In this document: in pieces, positions 57,375 through 64,000 of the stretch
Layout of the letters: every line of letters starts with the position of its first letter
Numbering within the stretch: the first letter of the stretch is position 1
Assembly: GCF_001482195.1 (NCBI RefSeq)
Contig: NZ_KQ759763.1
Span: forward strand, 506,459 to 570,458
Direction: 5' to 3'
Source: Luteimonas abyssi
GTDB taxonomy: Bacteria > Pseudomonadota > Gammaproteobacteria > Xanthomonadales > Xanthomonadaceae
DNA length: 64,000 nt
The notes under the pieces: model-generated
Databases searched by the model: none
What the model saw: only the letters and a program-made list of their open reading frames with translations
What the model was told of the DNA's origin: nothing
Position numbers and translations under genes: made by a program

Positions 57375-58277
57375 ATGAGCGACGCCTCGGGAAGCGGCGG
57401 CGCGGGCAGGCGTGCGCTGGTGTTCGGCGCCAGCGGGCAGATCGGTGCTGCGGTGTGCCGTCGCCTGCTGGCTGCAGGATGGTCGGTGGACGCGGTATCG
57501 CGGACGCCGCCGCCGCGGCAGGCACAGGCCCCCGTGGGTCTGCGCTGGCGTGGCGGGGGCTTTCCCGAGTTCGTCGCGGACGCCGCATGCGATGCGGTCT
57601 TCAGTTGCGGCCCGCTGGACCTCTTCGCCGATTGGTACGCCGGCTGCGATCTGGCGCACGCGCGCGTGGTGGTGTTCGGGTCGACCAGTGCGGACACCAA
57701 ACAGACCGCCGCGGATGCCGGCGAGCGAGCGTTGTCCGCCACGTTGCTCGAAGCGGAAGCGAAGGTCTTCGACGCCGCGCGCCGTCGTGGCGCTGGGGCC
57801 ACTGTCCTGCGGCCCACTCTCGTGTACGGCGTCGCACGCGATGCCAATCTCAGCCGCATCGCCGCGTTGGCCGAGAAGACCGGTGTGTTCGTTCTGCCGC
57901 GGAGTGCGACCGGCCTGAGGCAGCCGGTCCATGTGGACGATCTGGCCACGGCGGCTTGCGCGGCCGTCGATGCGGCCGAGGCAGCGGGTCGTGTCTATGC
58001 CCTGCCCGGTGGCGAAACCCTCCCCTATCGGGAGATGGTCGCCCGGATGCTTGACGTGTTGCCGCGGCGGCCGCGCCTGTGGCTGCTGCCGGCGCCGCTT
58101 TTCCGTATGGCGCTGACGGCTGCACATGCCACCGGGCGCCTGCGCGGTCTGCCGGCTGGAGCGGTAGCCCGGCTGGGCGACGATCTGGCCTTCGATGCCG
58201 AGCCGGCGACGCGCGATCTCGGCTACGCGCCGCGTCCGTTCCGGCCCGAAGCGGGCCAGTTCATTCCTGTGCGATAG
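57375..58277 (+). CDS. NAD(P)-binding Rossmann-fold (extended SDR-like) protein
   Basis: A 300-residue protein. The nucleotide-binding motif GASGQIGAAV lies at about 18-27 and the domain structure follows epimerase-like extended SDRs: VFGSTSA at the catalytic strand, LRPTLVYG near 155, and a conserved VHVDDLATA near 185. The usual Tyr-x-x-x-Lys pair is not seen where expected, so it may be an atypical SDR without classical dehydrogenase chemistry. ATG 57375 is preferred; upstream in-frame sequence is not conserved-looking. It is divergent from the mrp operon (219 bp). Confidence 0.82.
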   Translation: MSDASGSGGAGRRALVFGASGQIGAAVCRRLLAAGWSVDAVSRTPPPRQAQAPVGLRWRGGGFPEFVADAACDAVFSCGPLDLFADWYAGCDLAHARVVVFGSTSADTKQTAADAGERALSATLLEAEAKVFDAARRRGAGATVLRPTLVYGVARDANLSRIAALAEKTGVFVLPRSATGLRQPVHVDDLATAACAAVDAAEAAGRVYALPGGETLPYREMVARMLDVLPRRPRLWLLPAPLFRMALTAAHATGRLRGLPAGAVARLGDDLAFDAEPATRDLGYAPRPFRPEAGQFIPVR

Positions 58278-58608
58278 GGTGCGTCGCACGGCCGCCGTGG
58301 CGGCGAGAGTCCACTGACGACTTCACGAGCCTCGGTATGGAGACGGGCCGCTCGAGCCTGTCGGGTGCCCAGGCGTCGCCGAACCATTCGTGTGATCCGC
58401 GTCGTCGTGCCGGAGGACCGTGCAGCGGGCCATCCTGCCACTCGGTCGCAAAATCGAGAAAGTTTCAACTCCGTGCAGGCAGTGTGAAATTTTCGTGTTA
58501 GGTTCCCATTCAGGCTTTGGATGAAGCCGCGTCATGGAGACCCCAGCCAGGGATCGGGGGGAGGGGGTGGTCTTTCCGCAACGTTCTTCAAACGTAGGGG
58601 AGAGAGTG
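58278..58608. other. Intergenic region with AT-rich promoter block of the receptor gene
   Basis: About 330 bp without a gene. An AT-rich stretch at 58445-58505 stands out; TTTCAA and TGAAAT there are 16 bp apart and could serve as -35 and -10 for the TonB-dependent receptor, leaving a leader of about 120 nt. The two hexamers also form part of an imperfect inverted repeat (GTTTCA/TGAAAT). No RNA gene was found. Confidence 0.4.
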
Positions 58609-61485
58609 ATGACGCATTTCCGCAACAGTATTTCTGTACGTCGCAACCGGCTGTTCGCCGCCATGGCCACCGCCGTGTGCTGTTCCACCAGTTTTGCGGT
58701 ATTGGCGCAGGACGCCGAGGTACCGGCCCCGACCGAGGGCCAGACCGCGGCGACCCTGGATACGGTGACGGTCACCGGCACCCGCCTGCGCAGCCAGACC
58801 ATGACCGCATCGAGTCCGGTCGCCGAGATCCAGGCCGAGGAGTTCCAGTACTCGGGCGCGACCAAGGTCGAGGATCTGGTCAACCAGTATCCGCAGCTCG
58901 GCCTGTCGTTCGACAACTTCCAGAACAACCCGTCCCAGGGCTATGCCACGGTCTCGCTGCGCGACCTCGGCGCAAATCGCACATTGAGCCTGGTCAACGG
59001 ACGCCGCATTCCCAAGGGCACCGGGGAGACACCGGATCTGAGCATCGTGCCGTCCGCGCTGGTGCAGCGGGTGGACGTGCTGACCGGCGGTGCCTCGGCG
59101 GTCTACGGGTCCGACGCCATTGCCGGCGTGGTGAACTTCGTGCTCGACGACCAGTTCGAGGGCGTCAACATCAACTTCGGTTACTCGGCCTACCAGCACG
59201 ACAACGACAACCGCTACATGCAGGAACTGATGGATGCGGCCGGTTACGACTATCCGACCGGCGGCTCCGGCTTCGACGGCATTTCGCGCAACATCGATCT
59301 GTCCATCGGCGGGCGGTTCGGCGAAAGCGGTCACGCGATCGCGTGGGCGACCTGGCGCAAGAACGAAGCCCTGTACCAGGGCGAGCGCGATTACTCCGCG
59401 TGCGCGCTGTCGAATGCGGGCACCGCGTGCGGTGGCTCATCGGCTGCGGATCCCGCCAACTTCACCGTACTGGCGCCATCGCTCACCGGCGGCAATACGG
59501 CGGCCTACCTGGGCGACGACGGCGGTTGGGTCGCAGGCACCGGTGCGCTGTACAACTTCGCGCCGGTCAATTTCTATCAGCGGCCCGACACCCGCTACAC
59601 CGCGGGCACCCGCGTCCAGTACGAGATCAACGACCACTTCCGGCCGTACCTGGAGGCGATGCTGGTCAACCGGCGCAGTTCCACCCAGATCGCACCGACC
59701 GGCACCTTCAACACCGACGTCGATGTGGCTTGCGACGACGAACTCATCGGAACGCTCTGTGGGGATCTCGGCATCACCGACGACACGGTCACCGTGCTGG
59801 TCAACAAGCGCAATGTCGAAGGCGGCCCCCGGTCGACCAGCCGCGAAACCACCAGTTACAGCATCACCAGCGGCCTGGCCGGGCTGATCAGCGACAACTG
59901 GAGCTACGACGCCTCGTTCATGTACAACCGTAGTTCGGTCACCGCGGAGAGCCGCGGCGACTTCGTGACCGACCGCGTGCGTTCCGCATTGCTGGGCTGT
60001 CCGGCAGGCGCGTTCTCGGGATGCCAGTTCTACGACGTCTGGAACGACGCGGTCACGGTGGAGGCCGCGGAGGCGCTGCAGGGCGTGGGGATCGTCAACT
60101 ACGTCACCTCGATGAAGGTCTTCAACGCATACGCCTCGGGCGACCTCGGATTCGGCCTGCCGTCGGCCAAGGGCCGTCCGATCGGCCTGGTGGCCGGCTA
60201 CGAGTGGCGCGAGGAGACCTACAGCCGCACGCCGGACACGAACATGCAGACCGGCAACTTCACCGGCCTGGGCGGTCCGACCACTGAGGTCTCGGGCGAC
60301 ATGTCGGTGGACGAGCTGTTCCTGGAAAGCGCGGTGCCGCTGCTGGTCGATGCCGGCGCGCTGAGCAGCCTGGAGATGCAACTGGGCTACCGCTACTCGG
60401 ACTACGACACCTCGGGCGGCGTGAACACCTACAAGCTCGGCCTGGGCGCGAGCTTCGACGATGGCCGCTACCTGGCCCGCGCGGGCTGGAACCGGGCGAT
60501 CCGCGCGCCCAGCATCACCGAGCTCTACAACGAGCAGAGCATCGCGCTGTGGGGCGGCGCCGACCCCTGCGCGGGCGCGTCGCCCACCTGGACCCGGGAG
60601 CAGTGCGCGCTCACCGGTGTGGCGGCTGGGCAGTATGGGTTCGTGCCGGCCAATCCGGCCAACCAGTACAACCAGATTTCCGGCGGCAACGAGGATCTGC
60701 AGCCCGAGACCGCACGCACGTGGACGGTCGGCTTCGCCGCCAACCCCATCCGCGATCTGAACCTGAGCCTGGACTACTACCGGATCGAGGTGACCGATGC
60801 GATCAGGAGCATCGGTTCGCCGGTCATCCTGAACCTGTGCGCGCAGGGTCAGGACGCGATGTGCGGCCTGATTCGTCGCAACCCGACCACCGGCGACCTC
60901 TGGTTGGGCAGCAACCCGGAGACCTCCGGAGTCATCGTCAACACGCTGGGCAATTTCGGCAGCTTCGACTACCGGGGCCTGGACTTGACCGCGTCGTACG
61001 CGTGGACTCTGGGCCCCGGGCGGCTGACCACATCGCTGACGGGCTCGTATCTGCTCGAACAGACGGTGCAGCCGGTGCCGGGCGACGAATCCAGTGCGTA
61101 CGACTGCGCGGGGATCATCAATCCCTCCTGCAGCGCACCGGAATGGCGGCACGTGTTGAGTGCCCGGTACGGGTTCGACCGCTACACCATCGGCATGCGC
61201 TGGCGCTACATCGGCGGGATGGACTACGAGGAAATCGACGGCCGGCCCGGCACCACCGACCAGCTGCTGGTCGGCAACGGCGGCCAGCTGGGCAGCTACA
61301 GCTTCTTCGACCTGTCCGGTTCGGTAGACCTGTGGGACCTGGCCACCTGGACGATGGGCGTCAACAACGTGTTCGACAAGGCGCCGCCGCTGGTCGGCGG
61401 GGCGCTGTCGTTGAACGGCAACTCGCTGGGCGGCTACGACCAGGCCGGACGCTTCATCTTCACCAGCCTGACCTTCCGGTTCTGA
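58609..61485 (+). CDS. TonB-dependent receptor
   Basis: A 958-residue outer membrane receptor. Signal peptide to about residue 34 (VLAQ), then a TonB-box region LDTVTVTGTRLR (about 50-61), a plug domain (about 65-190), and a 22-strand beta-barrel ending in the typical aromatic FTSLTFRF. No N-terminal STN domain, so it is probably not a sigma-regulating transducer. The plug and barrel resemble the large xanthomonad TonB-dependent receptor families for plant or polysaccharide compounds; the substrate is unknown. GGGGAG lies 7 nt before ATG 58609. Confidence 0.93.
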   Translation: MTHFRNSISVRRNRLFAAMATAVCCSTSFAVLAQDAEVPAPTEGQTAATLDTVTVTGTRLRSQTMTASSPVAEIQAEEFQYSGATKVEDLVNQYPQLGLSFDNFQNNPSQGYATVSLRDLGANRTLSLVNGRRIPKGTGETPDLSIVPSALVQRVDVLTGGASAVYGSDAIAGVVNFVLDDQFEGVNINFGYSAYQHDNDNRYMQELMDAAGYDYPTGGSGFDGISRNIDLSIGGRFGESGHAIAWATWRKNEALYQGERDYSACALSNAGTACGGSSAADPANFTVLAPSLTGGNTAAYLGDDGGWVAGTGALYNFAPVNFYQRPDTRYTAGTRVQYEINDHFRPYLEAMLVNRRSSTQIAPTGTFNTDVDVACDDELIGTLCGDLGITDDTVTVLVNKRNVEGGPRSTSRETTSYSITSGLAGLISDNWSYDASFMYNRSSVTAESRGDFVTDRVRSALLGCPAGAFSGCQFYDVWNDAVTVEAAEALQGVGIVNYVTSMKVFNAYASGDLGFGLPSAKGRPIGLVAGYEWREETYSRTPDTNMQTGNFTGLGGPTTEVSGDMSVDELFLESAVPLLVDAGALSSLEMQLGYRYSDYDTSGGVNTYKLGLGASFDDGRYLARAGWNRAIRAPSITELYNEQSIALWGGADPCAGASPTWTREQCALTGVAAGQYGFVPANPANQYNQISGGNEDLQPETARTWTVGFAANPIRDLNLSLDYYRIEVTDAIRSIGSPVILNLCAQGQDAMCGLIRRNPTTGDLWLGSNPETSGVIVNTLGNFGSFDYRGLDLTASYAWTLGPGRLTTSLTGSYLLEQTVQPVPGDESSAYDCAGIINPSCSAPEWRHVLSARYGFDRYTIGMRWRYIGGMDYEEIDGRPGTTDQLLVGNGGQLGSYSFFDLSGSVDLWDLATWTMGVNNVFDKAPPLVGGALSLNGNSLGGYDQAGRFIFTSLTFRF

Positions 61486-61513
61486 TCGCCCCTGATCGTC
61501 GATAGGCCGATTA

Positions 61514-61549
61514 CCGGCACGCCGTGGACGTCTGTCCTCGGCGTGCCGG
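61514..61549. terminator. 11-bp hairpin between convergent genes
   Basis: CCGGCACGCCG (61514-61524) and CGGCGTGCCGG (61539-61549) are perfect complements with a 14-nt loop, 28 nt past the receptor stop. It lies between the convergent receptor and EamA genes and may serve both. No T tract. Confidence 0.5.
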
Positions 61550-61648
61550 ACCGCCGGCTGCCCGGCTCCGTTCGCGCATCTGCCCGGCAGTGTGGAGCGT
61601 TTGCCGTGTGCGGCGAGCCGTTGAACTGCGTGCGAGACGCGAAGACTG

Positions 61649-62623
61649 TCAACGCCCTCCACGCGAGGGTTCGTCGACACCGCCTCGCCCTGCGCCGGGT
61701 TCGACCCCGGCCGCGACGCAGGCACCCGGCGCGGTGTCGTTGAGCGGCGTGCGCGCCTTCCGCCGCGTGCGCAATGCGATCGTCAGGACGCCACCGAGCA
61801 CCATGGCGCCGCCCACCCACATCGCCGGCCCGGGCCGATCGCCCCAGAACACGATACCGAGGGCCACCGCGAGCACCGGGGTGAACAGCAGGTACGGGGT
61901 GACGTCGGCCACCGGGTGACGTTGCACCAGGACGAAGAACAGCCCGTGTCCCAGCAAGGAGCCGAACACCGCCGCGTAGACGGCGCCGCCCCATCCGATC
62001 CAGCTCGCCTCGCGGAGTGCGCCAAGGGGGTCGGGTTCGAACATCAGGCTGATCGCGAACAGCGGCAGCACGCTGAGCACCGCGATCCAGCCCTGCTGGT
62101 TGACCATGTCGAAGCCGCGCAACCTGCGCATCAGCACCGTGCCCAAGGCCAGCAGCGCGGCCGACACCAGCATCACCATCAGCGCGAGCGGCGACCGCAG
62201 GACCAGCGGGTCGAACCCGAGGACCAGCACGCCGGCGAAGCTGATCGCGATCGCCAGGCCGGTCCGCCACGCGAAGCGCTCGCCCAGCATCCACCACGCG
62301 AGCAGTGCCGCCATCGGCACATAACTCTGCATCACGATGGCCGGCGACGACAGATTGCCGGCCAGGTGCAGCGCCAGAAAGCTGGAGCCGAAATGCAGGA
62401 CACCGACCAGCATCGCCACCGTCAGCAGGCGCGGCCATTGCCCGGGCGGCGGCCGGCGCAACCACCAGACCAGCAGTGCGACCAGGATCGCCATGCGCAC
62501 CGCGGTGAACAGGAACGGCGGCAGTTCCTGCAAGGCATGCGCCGAGGTGAGGAAGTTGATCGCCCAGCACAGACAGATCAGCAGGAGCAGGCCGATGTCG
62601 CGCGGGCCGAGCCCGGGGTTCAC
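61649..62623 (-). CDS. EamA family (DMT) transporter
   Basis: A 324-residue membrane protein with ten predicted transmembrane segments in two EamA repeats of about 140 residues (first about 10-140, second about 155-285). Motif stretches include CWAINFLTSAHAL and LGERFAWRTGLAIAISFAGV. Starts with GTG at 62623 after a weak GGTAGG. The family exports amino acids or metabolites; substrate unknown. The tail beyond residue 290 is polar and Gly/Arg-rich. Confidence 0.9.
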   Translation of the reverse strand: MNPGLGPRDIGLLLLICLCWAINFLTSAHALQELPPFLFTAVRMAILVALLVWWLRRPPPGQWPRLLTVAMLVGVLHFGSSFLALHLAGNLSSPAIVMQSYVPMAALLAWWMLGERFAWRTGLAIAISFAGVLVLGFDPLVLRSPLALMVMLVSAALLALGTVLMRRLRGFDMVNQQGWIAVLSVLPLFAISLMFEPDPLGALREASWIGWGGAVYAAVFGSLLGHGLFFVLVQRHPVADVTPYLLFTPVLAVALGIVFWGDRPGPAMWVGGAMVLGGVLTIALRTRRKARTPLNDTAPGACVAAGVEPGAGRGGVDEPSRGGR

Positions 62624-62749
62624 CGCCTACCGCCGGTGGTGGGCAGCGGATGGGCGCACCGGACGCCATCCGCGCGCGCGGTGCCCCGGCCAGTCATGGC
62701 CCCGCTTCGCCGCACGATGCCGCACGGGGCCGCCGCCACGCTCATGCGA

Positions 62750-63250
62750 TCACCAGCGCAGTCCCAATCGCCGGTAGCCCTTGGCGAGCACCCAGGCAGG
62801 TCCGATCAGCAGGTAGCGCAGGTCGGTGAGGAAGCTGGGCTTCTTGCCCTCGTACAACCTGCTGTGACCGACGAACTGGGCGATCCAGGCCACGACGAAC
62901 ACGCCGATGGCGAGCCACAACAGTTGACCGGCACCGATGCGCGCGTGGAGGGCCTGGGTGAGCATCGCCATCGCCAGGAACACCACGGCCATGCCCAGGC
63001 CAAGTGCGCGCGAGGCGCGGAAGTAGAACAGCCAGGCGGCGAACATCGCCATCGCCGCCCAGATGCCAGGCCGGAACAGGCCGCCTTCGGCGACGGGGAT
63101 GCACCACAGCAGGGCGATCACGCTCCACAGGATCATCGGCACCGCGAACACGTGGATGATCTGGTTGGTGTCGTTGCGGTGATCGGCGGAGTAGCTGGCG
63201 AACCAGCGGTCGATCGGGCGTGCGCCCACGTCGTCGTGTGTCGCGTCCAT
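62750..63250 (-). CDS. DUF962/Mpo1 family protein
   Basis: A 166-residue membrane protein of the DUF962 family, which includes yeast Mpo1, an Fe2+-dependent 2-hydroxy fatty acid dioxygenase. The N-terminal region has histidines H24 and H33 in the conserved HxxxxNxxxHxxxVP pattern, and VGHSRLYEGKKPSFLTDLRYLLIGP forms the second conserved block with a further His. Four transmembrane segments. GGAGGG lies 4-9 nt before ATG 63250. Enzymatic activity is inferred from the family. Confidence 0.9.
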   Translation of the reverse strand: MDATHDDVGARPIDRWFASYSADHRNDTNQIIHVFAVPMILWSVIALLWCIPVAEGGLFRPGIWAAMAMFAAWLFYFRASRALGLGMAVVFLAMAMLTQALHARIGAGQLLWLAIGVFVVAWIAQFVGHSRLYEGKKPSFLTDLRYLLIGPAWVLAKGYRRLGLRW

Positions 63251-63381
63251 CGTGCCCTCCGGGGATCAGTGCGCGCCGGTTTTGGAGAATAGCTGCAAAA
63301 CCAGTACACCGCTGGCCAGGTCCCGGCCGTGTGCGCAGCCATCAGGGCCTGTCCCCCGGAGTCCGTCGGACGTGCCGCGCT

Positions 63382-63408
63382 CCGCGCCGTCCGGTTGGAA
63401 CGGCGCGG
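63382..63408 (-). terminator. 9-bp hairpin after purC
   Basis: CCGCGCCGT (63382-63390), a 9-nt loop, ACGGCGCGG (63400-63408) pair perfectly, 15 nt past the purC stop on the minus strand. No T tract. Confidence 0.45.
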
Positions 63409-63423
63409 GTCCGGCGCGACCGA

Positions 63424-64000
63424 TCAGTCGACCGAAATGCCGGCCAGCCGCTGCAGTGCCTCGGCATAGCGGGCGCGGGTGCGTGCGATGACTTCGGCCG
63501 GCAGGTTCGGGCCGGGCGCGGTCTTGTCCCAGTCCAGCGTTTCGAGGTGGTCGCGCACGATCTGCTTGTCGTAGCTCGGCGGACTGGTGCCCACCTCGTA
63601 TTCGTCGGCCGGCCAGTACCGCGAGGAGTCGGGGGTGAGCATTTCGTCCATCACGTACAGCCGGCCGTCGGCGTCGGTGCCGAACTCGAACTTGGTGTCG
63701 GCCAGCAGGATGCCGCGCTCGGCCGCGTACTCGGCGGCATAGCGGTACAGGCGTAGGGTGGCGTCGCGGATCTGCTCGGCCAGCTCTGCTCCGATACGGT
63801 GCACCATGGTGTCGAAATCGATGTTCTCGTCGTGCTCGCCCACCGCGGCCTTGGTCGACGGGGTGAAGATCGGCTCGGCGAGTTGCTCGGCCTGGCGCAA
63901 GCCATCGGGCAGGCGAATGCCGCTGACCCGCCCGGTCCGCTGGTAGTCCTTCCAGCCGCTGCCGATCAGGTAGCCACGGGCGATGGCCTCCACCGGCACC
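63424..64000 (-). CDS. purC: Phosphoribosylaminoimidazole-succinocarboxamide synthase, C-terminal part
   Basis: The last 192 residues of SAICAR synthase, cut by the right edge. The visible part starts [19 protein letters not shown], a conserved ATP-grasp/CAIR-binding block, and continues with [15 protein letters not shown] (the metal-binding Glu region) and [13 protein letters not shown]. These are diagnostic of PurC. The long form seen here is like the yeast/plant-type and many gammaproteobacterial enzymes. It catalyses ATP-dependent ligation of aspartate to CAIR in purine biosynthesis. The start lies outside the window. Confidence 0.95.
   Translation of the reverse strand, partial: VPVEAIARGYLIGSGWKDYQRTGRVSGIRLPDGLRQAEQLAEPIFTPSTKAAVGEHDENIDFDTMVHRIGAELAEQIRDATLRLYRYAAEYAAERGILLADTKFEFGTDADGRLYVMDEMLTPDSSRYWPADEYEVGTSPPSYDKQIVRDHLETLDWDKTAPGPNLPAEVIARTRARYAEALQRLAGISVD

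Noticed and set aside
58469..58490. Possible Clp site upstream of the TonB-dependent receptor (TGTGA half-site)
   Set aside because: Only the left half TGTGA is present; the right half reads CGTGT and not TCACA.
63278..63302. Inverted repeat GGTTTTG/CAAAACC upstream of the DUF962 gene
   Set aside because: The arms are short with an 11-nt spacer and there is no neighbouring regulator or T tract; too weak to call as operator or terminator.

Overview
The window is high-GC DNA (close to 70% by eye) from a gammaproteobacterium, most likely of the Xanthomonadaceae/Lysobacteraceae (Lysobacter, Luteimonas, Pseudoxanthomonas, Stenotrophomonas relatives). Grounds for this are the gene order yebC-ruvC-ruvA-kup...ruvB-ybgC-tolQRAB-pal-cpoB-queE-queC-tRNA-Lys, the N-terminal form of YebC, a typical TonB-dependent receptor, and a perfect Clp/CRP-type operator. 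Genus assignment is inference.

Layout. 1-1.7 kb: an AraC regulator divergent from a truncated secreted-protein gene, overlapped by an alpha/beta hydrolase. 1.7-10.4 kb: YebC and the RuvABC Holliday-junction system; ruvA and ruvB are separated by kup (K+ uptake), a pair of inverted repeat elements, a luciferase-like oxidoreductase and a DUF418 membrane protein. 10.4-16.1 kb: the complete Tol-Pal cell-envelope operon. 16.2-18 kb: queE, queC (queuosine precursor) and tRNA-Lys. 18-20.3 kb: mostly non-coding, then an amidohydrolase lipoprotein. 20.4-25 kb: full-length Lhr helicase. 25-33.1 kb: a giant trimeric autotransporter adhesin (about 2340 aa) with a perfect Clp-type site upstream, a divergent small secreted protein and a downstream BamE-like lipoprotein. 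33.2-38.7 kb: RecQ, a small secreted protein, a YfcC-type carrier and an MFS transporter. 38.9-42.6 kb: a MarR regulator divergent from tyrosine-catabolic hpd, an unknown gene and hmgA. 43.5-57.2 kb: an ion-homeostasis island consisting of a KtrB/KtrA K+ channel and two complete Mrp/Pha cation/proton antiporter operons placed tail to tail. 57.4-64 kb: an SDR-like protein, a TonB-dependent receptor, an EamA transporter, a DUF962 (Mpo1-like) protein and the C-terminal part of purC.

Main points of interest. The two Mrp operons (seven genes on +, six genes with a fused A-B subunit on -) converge so that the last 22 bp of their mrpG genes overlap. The kup/LLM interval carries two inverted copies of one repeat family; a hairpin in the repeat differs between copies by two compensatory base-pair changes, which argues for selection on structure. 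The adhesin, its lipoprotein neighbour and the divergent secreted protein form a plausible Clp-controlled surface module. The hpd promoter has a 14-bp palindrome in its spacer, and an unknown beta-helix-like protein sits between hpd and hmgA. The window contains no CRISPR array, recognizable transposase, prophage or rRNA.
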